Source of the DNA: Allacma fusca
Lineage: Eukaryota; Arthropoda; Collembola; Symphypleona; Sminthuridae
DNA length: 64,000 nucleotides
Direction: 5' to 3'
Assembly: GCA_947179485.1 (NCBI GenBank)
Contig: OX359249.1
Span: 3,720,001-3,784,000 of the forward strand
Under the pieces are notes generated by a model. That model was not told the DNA's origin, did no database searches, and was given only the letters and a program-made list of their open reading frames with translations. A program made the translations under genes and the position numbers. Position 1 is the first letter of the stretch. Each line of letters begins with the position of its first letter. This document shows, piece after piece, positions 13,298-26,400 of this stretch.

Positions 13298-14619
13298 TGT
13301 TTCTACCGTAAAGAACCTTTCCTCCTTGAACTGAAGACAGCAACATTTATTATATGATTATGATGATTATAATATCTGATTTCTGCGTACAGTCATGCCA
13401 TAATCATCATATTCGACTGCATTCCGTCACTTGAAAGCTGATACCTAAGTCACAAGTACTGCTGAGATCGGCAGTATTACTCTCAACCGTAGCTCTCGTC
13501 ATACACTCTGTACAATTTTTGTCCTCTCACACCTCATCGCTATCATCATTAAAGTATGTATGCTCACACGTGTTAAGTTTCAGTAAAAGCCTCGCAGAAA
13601 TCCCCTTTGGGTTATACCCTCCATCACATTTTGAAATGTTCGTGAGAGGAAACCAGAGCCCCGATGCCTTCTAACACATCTCGTCAAGTTCGCAGATTTT
13701 TCACCTTTCTTTTATTTTTTTATTTCAGTCTCAAGAGTACTATTACCAAAACGTATTACTGAAAAAGTACTTGGACTTGAGAAACTCTACACTACAGATT
13801 ACAGGTATCTCGTATATCTACATATGTATTATCCATAAAAACATATGTACTATCTGGATCTTAAAAGGGGACCTCCGTGTTTTCTTGCATGGTAAAATAC
13901 TTGTCCTGTTCCTCCACTTAAATCGTATCTCCTATCAAGACGATTATTCCTCGTTGTTTTGATGGAGGAAACGTGCACCCCAAGCATGTCAAACTAATAA
14001 GTAGTTTGTATTGGCTATTTCGTTCGCTTAAGCCGAGACATTTAATTTTTGTAAACAACATTTGCATGTAAGCTTAGAGAGAGAGAGATGGTACGTATTG
14101 ACAAAATATTTCAAAGTCCAAGTTCATTTCGTGCATCATACGGAAAGAAATTCATGATGGTCGTTTTTTGAATAATCACCCAACGGTTGAGTGTACTCTC
14201 GTACGTTCTACCATCTCCCAGGGTGATACGTGGATGTAGAGACGTATAGTAAGTGAGCATTCAAAATGATTGTGGAAGTTCAAAATTATTATTCTGTAGG
14301 ATTTGAGGAAAAGTGGAGCAGAATGTTTAATCATAATTTTCACTCAAATTGTAGTACAGTTTAAACTGTACCGTTCAGAGACCGTTGACAGGTTCATGAG
14401 CCTCTACGGCATAAGTACATTCACTTACTTTTGGGTGAGATGTCTGATAATAATTATGAACGTGTGTGTTCCAAGTATGATCAGGCATAATTTTCTAATG
14501 AAAGCCGTGAGAAATAGAATGAATATTAAATGCCCCAAATTCTGAGTCATAAGGTAAATGTATTTTATGATATATTCAGGGAAGAAGAACAAGCACCTAT
14601 TTGCAAGTAGATAGTATGT

Positions 14620-15048
14620 ATGAGACGAACATTGAGTCCTCCTGTATCTTCTCACATCCGTATCTGGATGCCGTTATCTTCCTTTTATCTTTACGCACAT
14701 GAGAAAATTAGTAATATTCCCCCAGTCAATGAGATTATGAGATGTGAGTATGATGAGAACGGTTCACTTAATGCAATGCCCATCCCTCTCATAGAGTACA
14801 TGGACGAGAAGACAATAGGAATCACAACAGTAAGTAATAAGAAAAATAATGACTTACATTGGATTAGTGGCATTCCAGTAAATATCCGGAAGTCTAACGC
14901 AAACGGATTCTTGAGGAAGCGATTCAAAAACATAAAGAAGCAACAAAAGAAGACCAAAGTACCACGCCATGAGCCCCATGGACACCGGTTCCTGTTACAG
15001 ACGGCACAAATATTACAAGTTCAACAAATTGATGAAGGTCGTCAATGA
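14620..15048 (+). CDS. Possible coding region of unknown function (142 codons)
   Basis: An ATG-initiated frame free of simple repeats. It has an acidic middle (CEYDENGSLNAMPIPLIEYM) and a basic C-terminal part (RKRFKNIKKQQKKTK) reminiscent of a nuclear-localisation stretch. A consensus-like donor, ACA/GTAAGT, lies inside it near 14829, so only part may be exon. No family recognised. One open frame of this length is expected about once by chance in a window of this size and composition, so support is weak. Confidence 0.18.
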   Translation: MRRTLSPPVSSHIRIWMPLSSFYLYAHEKISNIPPVNEIMRCEYDENGSLNAMPIPLIEYMDEKTIGITTVSNKKNNDLHWISGIPVNIRKSNANGFLRKRFKNIKKQQKKTKVPRHEPHGHRFLLQTAQILQVQQIDEGRQ

Positions 15049-15762
15049 CGGGAGATGACGACTAGGAGGAGACCTCCGATTTTCAAAGGGTGATGGAATC
15101 CCCTTCACCGGAAGGCAAAGTACAATGTATGGGTTTTAAAATACTAGTCATGAATGTTTTTTCTTGTCACTGTATCCATTCACTCAATCCAAGGAAGCGT
15201 CTCTTCAAGGTGCAATAAAAACAGTCAGATAATAAGTATTCAGAAGGGTGGAGACCTCACGTATCTCTAGGAATGCTGTTGACAATTTTGAATCTGGTCG
15301 GAGGAAAGATTAGTTGGTAGGCACTCCACAACTGTTGACCATCCAAAACATTTCCATTGATCTACCAAGCCCACTAATGAGTACAATGTCTCAAGCATGA
15401 TAATTTGTAGGGGGCGGGGGGTGAAGCCAGTCAAACTTAAAAATAAGTAATAAAAAACTCTGGACTTGTAAATGTGATTTCTAACTGAGAATAATTCAGA
15501 ATGATGACCAAAAACTATTTCCCGGGTTCCTAGTAACTACTCACAAATTGTCTCAGAGAGTCAACTTTGTCATAAATGATATGCATGGAAATGTATCTGG
15601 AGAGTAGGCGGTGATTTGGGAGAGCCGGCCTACTTAGCACGAAGAGGGTAAAATTATATAGATCAAGTTGTTAAAGATGGGATTTAATTGAGAAGGCGAC
15701 GAAGAAGACGATGGGCGAGACTTTTCTCCAACGAGACAGTCAGAAGTGAATACTGGAAGTAA

Positions 15763-15780
15763 AATAATAATAATAATAAT
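15763..15780 (+). repeat. (AAT)n microsatellite, short
   Basis: Six AAT units. Confidence 0.85.
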
Positions 15781-18700
15781 GTGTTCGCTGAGTCACTCGA
15801 CTGAACGTCATGTGTGTGACACACGATCGTAGCAGTTGTCCTAATCGAGAATCTTAATGGGCTCGTGGCAAATTGCTTTGAAAAAGTTTCAAGTTTGCTC
15901 AGCCAAAATAATGACGATGATGATGATTGATTAGCTCGTGGCTGATGATTGAAGTTTTCCAGGCCACGGTGATGACGATACTTGAGAAACAAGAAAAAGA
16001 TCACTGACTCTTATTATTCTTCTTCGCTTTGTTACTTAACGCCAAAGTCGCAGTCTTTTTCAGATCCTAAAAGTTCACTCACACACATACACAAAAGTCT
16101 TCGCTACAGTTTTTTTTTTCTCTTTTTTTTTTTGCAAAAATTACTTTCACTCTTGAAAACTTTTCGATATTACGACACGAAGTTGTTCTCAGGAGTAGTC
16201 AAGTATAGAACCAACTTTTAGATTTGCATTGCCGGCATCTGACAATAACAGAAACAGGATTCAGAGAGTTGGGTAAAAATCTCCCTGACAAGTCAAATAA
16301 TGATTCTTGATCCCTGTTGGTTTACTGATTGGGTCATTCGCAACACGAAATTCGTTCGATAGTGATTGATTGTTTCTTAATAAGAGAAAGGGAATCGCGA
16401 AGGGCCTGCACGGTGTCAACTTGATGTTCTTTGTGTTAATTAGGAAATGAATGAGGTGCTTTTAATTCAACTTTGATCTCGTTTTTCTTCTCCTTCCCGA
16501 ACTACCAGTACGTTTACAATGTTTCAATTCTGTCAAGTTTAGAACTGGATATTGGTGATTTCACACGGACATGATAGAAATCTTTGATGCTGTAATTAGT
16601 ATTTAAAATCAATTCCTGTACAGTAGAATTAATCAACATCAAAGGCAATCCCTTGTGCCACTAAAAAAGTACCATCATCAGCATCAGCACGCTGCTTTAC
16701 TTTTTATTCTATTTGGGTCAATGTAGGAAGGAGTGATACTTTTGCTAAATTTATATATGCATTACTTATCAGTACATACAGTTCCTAATGCTATCATGAC
16801 CGTAGCCTTTAATGTATTTCTTGCTTTATCGTCCTGCCTTTCCGCTTTTACTGATCACACTTTGGCTCGGGTCTCGTTCCTTCAAAAATTGTTATCTTCT
16901 TGAGAAATTGTTATCTACTGATGATTTTCTGGGAGGGAGATGTTGTTTTGCCGTATAGGATACAGAATGAAACTCCCGTGGACCGAGAAATAGCTCTGTG
17001 GACTTGAAGCCTTGTTATGTGTGAAAGTGAGTCGAAAAAGAACATCAACACGCTGACTTGTCCAAAAATAGGCTCATTATGACTGAGCTTATGTGTTTTT
17101 CACGGTCGGAGCAGCAGATGTGTCTCGCGGAGAGAAACATGTCGAGACCGAAACCAGTCGGATACAAAGCAAGTCAGTCTGGCTCATCGTCATTATCCGA
17201 TTCGGAGCGAACTCGAGAAAGGAGACTCGAAGAACAGAATTTTTTTCCTATCTTCGACGTAATATATAAGTTGATATATAAGTTCACAGTAGTACACACT
17301 CTTGTCTCCGAACCCAAAACACCACTTTATGCAAGACAATCCCTACTCCTTGGCACGACGGCACGGGCAAAACAACAGTCAGTCCGTAACGACCCGCACA
17401 GAGCCCGGTCCGTATTAGCAGCTTCTACAAAAGACACTATCGAAAACGTATCAGCGATTAAGTCCTAGCCGATACAGCTTGTTTATAACGATCTCTCCAA
17501 TTATCCTCACACACGGATCTTCCCCGTCTCTGGTCCAAACAATGACGGACGCTCAAATAGCATAAAATCCCTCTCCCTATATATTTTGGCAGGCCGGACT
17601 TTTTTTTCCCCCGGTGAAGTCAAAAGATGATTATGTCAGAGTCCGACGACGTCTCCTGTATCAGATCCCGTCAATTCCCCAACTTCCTACATTCCATAAA
17701 CAAGGAGGAAATGCACATTCCCACAGTATGAACGTCCCCAAACAAAATTACAAGTTCCTTCCGCACTGAATTACCCACATAAGTACATTTCAGATTCCTC
17801 TACTTCCCAATTCCGAATTACTTTCAAAGTTCCTCCAGGAATTGTCACAGTTCTGACCTCACTTCCAACCTTCAACCATTCAAAATTCTCAATGAACACC
17901 ACCACAGTAAATTCACGATCCCGTAATAATAATTACACCAACGTTGACAGATCCAGCAGCGGCATACCACACATTAAATAAGTTAATCTTAGAGCCGTCC
18001 CGAAGTCAAGAATTAATTCAATCCCAATTTAAATCAAATTCTTGACACACGATAGTCACCACTTTGTAACAGTAGATATAATTTCAAGTCAAATCGCTTT
18101 ACTCCGTCGACATCACTTTTGTAAAAAAAAAAACAAAAAAAGTTATCCACTATAAAGTACAAACTGGATTTTTGCAATATGAATAGTCAAAATACACACT
18201 TAATATTGTTCTCAGATTCCTTCAGGATCCAACGCTCAGAATACTCTTTAACGTCCACAATATAATGTTCTGAAATTAAATCACAAGTTATCCTTTTTTG
18301 CAGTTTCAAAAATAAGCCCTTTGAAGTAGATCCGCTGAGTTTTTTTTTTGTCGAATCTTTGTCGAAACACTTGTATAATGAGTGAGGGGAAATGAATATT
18401 GTTATATAATATTGTGGAAATTGAATGGTGTAAGTTGAGCTGGTAGGGAGATTGATAAAGGCGCGAGGAATAATTATTATTGTTTATCGCTCAATGACAT
18501 AAATGTTACATGTCCACAGTTATCTGTAGAATATAACTCGTCCACATGGGATGATTCACTGTGAACAAGAAAGGGAGAGAGAGAGAGAGAGAGTTTCTGT
18601 CTGTGGAATGAAATAAATTGGATTTGCAGACTTGCAATAGTTGTTGCAATGTATTATATAGCAGAGAGCTAAAAGTTGTTGTAATAAAAATATCAGCTGG

Positions 18701-19214
18701 GTCTTCACTCACTCCTGTGTACCTTTTGAACGTAATACTAATGTTCTTGCTATTAAGACTTGACTCGCACTGTATAAGAGGAAGTACCAGAACAATAATT
18801 GTTGGCGGCTTGCAATGTGATCCTCCTCTTGACTCACTATATAGACGCTGTATGAGTGATGTTAAAGATCGAGAAATCTTGTCTCAAAGTAGTAGATTGT
18901 ATTGAGGTTTTTTTTTTTCTCTTTTTGCAAGTGTGTTGTTTGGTGTGTTGTTGTGTGTGAGACTGGCTGGGAGTATTAAGTGTAAGTGTATGTACACAAT
19001 ACAGACGATGGGAAGTTGAAGTTGATCCAAGGCAGCCGATGGAAAGAATGGAAGCCCGGAGGAGCTGGCGGTGGTTGCTAACCTCCCCTCGTAGAAGCAA
19101 TTCACCCAAAAATCTACCACTTTGGATCCTGGCGCTTGCGTTCCCCAATTTCTGTCCACAAAGTATATCCCTATAGGAGACTTGGGTATTATAAGTGTGT
19201 CTTTTTTTAAAGGT

Positions 19215-19275
19215 TCTCTCTCTCTCTCACTCTCTCTCTCTCACTCTCTCTCTCTCACTCTCTCTCTCTCTCTCC
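19215..19275 (+). repeat. (CT)n tract with regular CACT interruptions
   Basis: CT alternation over 61 bp, broken three times by an A at intervals of 14 bp, suggesting a higher-order unit. Confidence 0.93.
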
Positions 19276-19473
19276 CATATCCAGAAGCAGCGGCCAGGGT
19301 TTCGAAGAAGGAAACAAGCGTATAAAAACACATCCAGTACTAAATACTGTCTGTGCATCTTGTGAGAGTGAGAGGAGACCCGACTCCTCCAACCAACATC
19401 ACCTCTTCCGGCTACGCTCTCCACGGCATCTCCATCATCTACTAATTTTGCCCCCATCTGTAGCTCAAGTTCG

Positions 19474-19482
19474 GTGTGTGTA

Positions 19483-19531
<49 letters not shown>

Positions 19532-19535
19532 GTGT
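19474..19535 (+). repeat. (GT)n microsatellite
   Basis: GT/TG alternation with a few TATG breaks, about 62 bp. Confidence 0.93.
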
Positions 19536-20138
19536 AGCCCGTCCTTTAAGCATCTGCTCCGTGACCAAGCATTCCCTCCTGTGTAGGATCCCGTAGTATA
19601 AGATCTCCTGTGTTGAAGGATCCGGCATAGAGGACTTGTGTATAGAGAGAGAGAGAGAGTAGGAGTATTAATAGGAGGGAATCCTTTCAGTTTTTACGAA
19701 TGCAGTACCCTCAACTGCAACAAGGTTTCTTCTACGTTTCTTCCCGTATGTAATACTTTTTATATGGATACTCATGGTCCTCACGATACTTCACATTTAT
19801 TACACAATTCTAGGCCTATACTTATGAATGTATGTGTATAGAGACCATATCGAATGAGTTTTTCGGTCTGTTCCGTAGAAGACTGGGACAGTCAGCTTGT
19901 GTACCGTTCAGGGAGCCCATAGCCAGGGAATGTAGCACAGTGCCCTGGTATAGGACATGGTACTTTGGGACATACCATGGCATTGGCACTATCAGTTCCT
20001 GCCAGGAGCTCTTCCTTTCCGGTTCTTCCATATAAGGGGGGGATGTACATTTATATAAATGTAATTTAACAATAAGTACAGCCTTCAGTCGATTCACAGA
20101 CTATTATCATTTATATATGTTTTTATTTTTATATCAGA

Positions 20139-20141
<3 letters not shown>

Positions 20142-20186
<45 letters not shown>
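20142..20186 (+). repeat. (CT)n microsatellite, 45 bp, uninterrupted
   Basis: Pure CT alternation. Confidence 0.97.
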
Positions 20187-20188
<2 letters not shown>

Positions 20189-23100
20189 GCATGTATCTGT
20201 ACAGTGTGAGTGGAGGCTCGGAATTATTTCTGTTTTCGGTCTATCTGTGTGATAGATAGATATACAATTATTACTTATATATGAAGTTATGTGTCTCTAG
20301 ACACATATGTCTGTATGGTCATACGTGGTTCTGCTGCATTGGTAGATTGATATTGGTTTCAGGGACTGTAGTCCTTGTATTGAATTTAATGGAAGGAGTT
20401 GGGACTTACGTACATATTCCGCTATTTATATCTGTACACGTATACTTGCTGTATTAAAAAGAAGTATCCGTTTTTTACTTTTTTTTTTATATCGAAGACA
20501 TACGCTCGAACCATCATATTACACATTACATCAACACGACTGATTGTGAGAGAGTCAAAGGAAATGGTGGGATTCGGAGAGACGAAGCAGATAGAGGTAT
20601 TTAGCTTGTCACTTATTACACAATTTCTCCATCTGCAATTTAAGAGCAATTGGATTATTATGAAATCCTCCGCGAATGGGTGTATAGTGTATCGACTGGG
20701 CGTTAAAACGAAATGACATTTTAATGGATGGAAGTAAGTCAAATTGACACTGGTGCTGATATCCATTGGTTGGCCTGGTTCGAATTCTTTCTCCCGAGCT
20801 GTCCTTTTCCCTGGAAATTAGTACATAAATCAAATTAAATTGTAATTGAAATCATATATTGGAAATTGGAAGTTGATTGTTAAAAGGAGACCAAGGTAGT
20901 AGAGATAGGGTAGACAGTATGTATTGAGATGCTGGTGGAAGGGATGCCTTCCAATTGCTTCCTGTACGTAATTTTTGTTAAGATGTAATGGGAGGTAGTG
21001 GGTTTTTAGAGGCTGGGAGCATTTATTAATGTAATAAAAAGGTTCAATCATAATTGTATAGACTGAAATCTATTGAAGTTAGTTTAGTACCAGATATTTA
21101 AATTTAATTCAATCCTGTATTACTGCTCTCGGCTCATTTTTTTTTATCACGAGGACATTTCTGACTCCCAACCAACGGGATGTACTTCAGTGCTGTGTAG
21201 AGGTGACTGTAGATGATTACAGTATAGTTCGTATATACCTATGTTCGTATATCTACCTATAGTGTTGAGAGTGTGCTTGTTACACCTTGTGTTACTTGTT
21301 ACATTGATTATTCACATTCTCGGGGGCTGACGGATCGGATGGTGTGATGAGATGTGATGGAAAAGTTGTAAATCGTAATCTTTGGCATCATAAAAATACT
21401 GAAGGAATCAGTTCCCAAAGAGTTATTAGAATAACTCCCGCTGAGCCCTAATGGTATTTTCTGGCTGTATTAATAATCCACACACTATCTGCTCCACTGA
21501 TCACCTGCCTCGGAAATTCAATACCTTCTAGACTCTGTTTACCTGACGATCCGATATGTACATACGTATAATTTTCTGAGCATGATTCCTCCAAGGATTG
21601 ACTCAACATAAATGCCTTTTGGCATCTCCGTATAATTATATCAGAAGGGTATTTGTGAAGCATGAACCTATAGTACTCCCATTGTCAGCGTACATGATCA
21701 TTCTTACACATCAGAAGAGCAGATTACCCCGGATTTAAATACCAGGGACCGGGCTGGACTCGGAACGATAGTGATCCAAAAATGTGTATACATTGAAGGA
21801 ACCATCGTAATAGCTTTATACTTCTCCCAATTTCAATCCGGTTTCGCATTTGAGCTCCGGCTCTTCACGTTCACAAAATGCAGCACACCCTATTACCAAT
21901 TCACATCTCTTACATCTGTTACAATGATAACTACCCCTGTCAAGAGTTGTGTTACCACGGAGTTCAATTTATATTGCAGTCGATTTCAGTAAATTAATCT
22001 AAAATGATTACGTCAAGGAGATCAAATCATGGACATTTCCTCACAAAAGCCAATCGAGTGGAGTTCATTGAAAGCCATTCGGAAAGTTGTCTGTCGTAAA
22101 ACCAACCAGGCAATGCTACCAATAAGTTGTGAAAGTCAGCATGTTTCCTATCTCCCAAAATTATTTGTGTCCTAATGGCCCTGCACATTGGGAGTTTGGG
22201 AATCCAACTGAAAAAAAAAAGTTTGCAAATTTTAAAATTAATGACTCAAGTTATTATATTTACACAAAATATTTGCCAAGAAGGTCGAAAACCTAAAGTA
22301 CAGCCATTTCTGCTGACAATGTAAAACAAATATTAACTCCTACTAACGACGCATGTATGAAATAGCTGAGGTTTCATTTGACTAAGTATTTTGTTCAAAG
22401 CTTGGTTTTATTGTGGTTAGGGGCTTTTCAGAGTTAAAAGTGTTGGGCCTTAAATTACATATGGGGGGATCTATGTGCAACTTACAATGTAAATGAGTGT
22501 CTACAAAGCTCTAAGGCTACATCTTGCAGAGAGAGAGAACCATTCGTAACACTTTTCAGGATTATGCAATATGTTCAAGGGATGGATATGGAAATGTAGG
22601 AAATAGTATTTTAAAGCTCCTGATCGCAATCCTAACAAAAGTGGTTACAGAGGGTTGTGCGTCAGATTGCAAATATTCTTGAGCAACTTTTTCTTCTTGG
22701 TTTCTGGTTTAATACATAATAGTTCGCCGGGGAGGGGTATTAGTTACGGGAAAAACATTCCGTATCGACATGCAGTGTTACACTGGCTAACTTAACGATG
22801 AGTTTAAGTAAGTTTAAATCCAATACTGTAATACATCTCCCTGACAAACCAATCCGTGGAAGAGTCATCCATAAAAAGACACCAGGGTGCAAGAATATGG
22901 TATTTCATGTGGATTTCTAAAGCACCGGCTACAAGTTGGATTCTCGTTGGAGGAGCTCAGGAGTTTCTCAACCCTATAAGTGTTTCTGCGTATTGTTTTG
23001 AAAAAAAAATTTTCTTTTTTTGCATCTCTTAAAAGGTTGTTTTGGCCTAATGCTGAGAGGACTTGACTTTTCTCAGCCTCATCCTCACTTGGAATTCCTA

Positions 23101-23352
23101 ATCGCTTTGAAAGGAATGAGGTGTTACCTGTGTTCAGCGTTAGTTGGTAATGGTCGGAAAAAATGTATCATTTTTCGTTATTGCAATTGCGAAATCAGCA
23201 TGAATAATAAATCCCTATACAATATCTTGCTCACTTGATTAATGACTTTTGCACAGCTTTCGTTATTACTTTTGGTATTTAGGAAATCGTTCCTGGCAAC
23301 AATCACAACAAGCCAAAAGTTGTAGGACTACGGATGATTGAGTCTCTATATG

Positions 23353-23354
<2 letters not shown>

Positions 23355-23410
<56 letters not shown>
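23355..23410 (+). repeat. (CT)n microsatellite, 56 bp, longest in the window
   Basis: Pure CT alternation of 28 units. It is the last long GA/CT tract; none of 24 bp or more follows in the remaining 40 kb. Confidence 0.97.
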
Positions 23411-23414
<4 letters not shown>

Positions 23415-26400
23415 CATTTGAAACATTGAGAAATGGAATTGGAATTCAAATCAGGCTACGTTTCACACTTAATAGTTATGGCAAGACCACCATTAGAATT
23501 TTATACGAACATGTGAAAATTCTACAGCCACCATTTGTTTGCATTCCTCAATTGTTTTTACCGTTTGACAGAGCTTTACCCTACACCAGAGAGCGGGCTT
23601 CTTCCCCTTTATCGCTCAATATAACAAGGAACCAAGCTTTTAAATACACACTAAAAACCATTCTGCTTGTTGTATCATTTGCTCACTCACCCAGCAGTGT
23701 ATAGTCATTTCGACGAGACGAGAACTACTAAAGACAACAAGGCTGTAGGAGTCTTTGAAAGGAACACGTCAGCAGCATGTATGTACATATCCTTGTATTT
23801 ATTTGGCACAAGTGCGAAAACAAAGGTTGGCAAAACTCAAGTGCGAAAAATGTCAAAGTGTACAAGTCAGGATGCCAGAAGACACTACCGGTGATTATAA
23901 ACTACTTCATAAATAATACGATACTAACATACCTAATCCGATACTCTAAGTGACTACATATTTTGTTCTTACAGATAATCATACCATGATACCTGGTACT
24001 GGCACATGTCTCCTGTATGAACATAATGCGGTATTACACCCGCTCACCAAAGCACATACACACAAAGTGTACTACTCATGTTCAACCCTTGCCAAAGTAA
24101 ACTACAGAGGTATTTGTGTCTCCTTCAACTCTGAGTTACATTTGAACAAGTTATCAACTGAACATATGTTATGAGACCCTTCCAGTTCTTAAGATTTTTG
24201 CATGTTCGTCCTCCTCCATCCATATGACGTCTGGTGCATAAGTAATCCCCGTCACTCTGTATTTAGTCAAATTGCAAAAAGAAATGTGTCAGATGTGTGA
24301 GCAAGGGAATGTATGATGTGTGCTTCTGAAAGAATTAAACGTTAAATCTAAGCTCTGAACATGTGAGACTTTGAAAGGGGGGTAAAAAAAATCTTGGAAA
24401 TAAATTAGAGGTTTGTCAACTGACGATGGAATTGGCAGGAAGAAAGAAGAGGAAATCTTTATCTCTCAAGACCTCCTCATGTTGATGGAACAGAGCAAGG
24501 ATTTTACGATTTGAGCTGAAATTATTCACGACATTGTTTTCGCTTGTCGGTTAAGACCATTAAGGAAACCATTGGAATTTCTTGAAAATGCTAAACATGG
24601 TTTATGTGCCATTTAATCGATCTTGAATTGCTTCCACTTGTCTCCAACATCAATACTTTATACTTACTCTCGCCATTCTCTTCAATTTACGAGTATTTAT
24701 CTTGGACCATCTTGCCTAACCAAGCGTCTGCTCCTTGTACGTTCCTTGACGTCAGTGATGCTCGTTTGTTTTTCTGAATTTAGCACAATATATGGAGTCA
24801 ACATTGATGGAATGCAAAATCCTGGAACCGTTATGTCCTCCGTACATTTATTTCACTCATCACCCCCAGCTTAGTATGTCAGTGGAGGGAGAGACTCATA
24901 GGATGAGATAATGCCATTGCCATTTCATCTTCTCTATAATCATCTTCTTTATCACTTTCCTCCAAGAGGATCCTCTCCCCCCCCCCAACGACTTTATTCA
25001 AATGTCTTTGCCTTGAACCTTGAAAGCCTGCCTTCCTTAGAAACAAGGAATTTACTGGGAGTTTAGACATCGTTTGGAAGAGCATGCGACAGCTGTTCGG
25101 GAAATTGTGAGAAGTAGCCGAATGACTATAAAAGCGTAACGAATTAGCAAAATTGAAAATCTATTAAATTCTTTTCCGTCCATCCAATAATTCCCCTGTG
25201 AGTCCAAATGAAATCTAAGGAGGAGAGTACGTATGTAAATTGGATAAAACTTGCTTCCATTTAGATGCGCAACACCTCATCCGTATATCCATCAAATAAA
25301 AACAACCCATAAAACTTGTTACGGAAGAGGACGGACGTATAAGTATCTATACGTAGGTCCAAGCTGAGACAGAACAAAAACGAGTCCTGCATATTTATTT
25401 GTCTTTGACACTTTATCTATGTGCCTTGGTCATTTGAGAGAAGTGAGACTCTGGTCTTTCCATGAGTCCATTCACCAATGTCCCATATCATTCCAGGAGT
25501 TGGACTCAAAGAGAGGAGTGTGATCTAGTAAAAATCCAAGTCCCAAATGATTATAAAATTATTAAAACATCTCAGACGAGGTCACATTTTCTTCTACACG
25601 GAGATGAAACTTGCTTTTTTAATCCAACCTGTACGTCTTGCAGGTCTCATAGCTGTCATGCCTCAAATCCAACAAGGATTGACATTTGATGTGACAAGAA
25701 AGGTAAAAATTTTACTCATGTGGACAGTATCTTTAAGTATGACCCTTAATTATGCAGGCGCTCACTGGCTGACTCAAGACAACGGGTAAAAGGAATCTTG
25801 TCAGGAGATAAACGATAGATAATCAACTTTTAAAAGACAATCAGAGGAGGTATCCACTCGGTTTAATCTTCTCGAGCAAAATTTCTCGTCAAGCCTTATC
25901 CTAATATACTAAAACAGATCAGGCCTTTTACACTCACTCAAAGGTCACGTTAGTCAAGTATGGTAATACAGTACGCTCCTATAGTCAGAGTGTCACCCCT
26001 GCATTGAAAAAGTGTCGTCAAAAACAAAGTTTAACTCACTTTACTCCTAATCGTGTTTGTAACTCCTATTCTAGCTACTAAATGAATAAACGGTCACAGA
26101 TCTTTAACTTTCACATCCTCAAATAGAATTTGGTACACAAATCCCACCCAGTGTGTCTTCATTCAAGCCAAACTGCTTTGAATGATATATGAGATAAAGA
26201 CGCCATAATAAAGATACATAGAGTATTCGCACGAATCCTCACAGGGGCAGGAAGCAACCATCAGGTATATTTTTAATTTAGTTGTCGTTAGATACGTCAA
26301 TGATTTTAGAATATAGTGCTCTTTTTATCTGTAAGAGCACTTCTAATGTAATCAAAATTTTACCCTGCTTGTCTTATAGTGACATGCTCATCGTTAGGAG

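Larger units (their letters stand above)
1..24000. other. Gene-poor, simple-repeat-rich block
   Basis: Between the repeats listed separately I see no exon with recognisable homology on either strand. Most open frames here are short, and several run through GA/CT or CA tracts (for example around 5.06-5.45, 10.83-11.18 and 19.2-19.6 kb), where absence of stops is a by-product of the repeat. It may be intergenic or a long intron. Confidence 0.5.

Noticed and set aside
17058-17468. Moderately GC-rich frame with Ser/Arg-rich segment
   Set aside because: Looked like a possible first exon, but no clear donor follows the coding-like part and no family is recognised.
19227-19628. 133-codon minus-strand frame with a His/Thr repeat
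   Set aside because: The His-Thr stretch is the GT microsatellite read in one frame and the Arg-Glu end is the CT tract.
20776-20790. GGTTCGAATTC resembling a tRNA or SINE B box
   Set aside because: No A box at the proper distance and no cloverleaf; the same applies to GGGTTGAACCCC near 63828 and GGTTCGAGTC near 45690.
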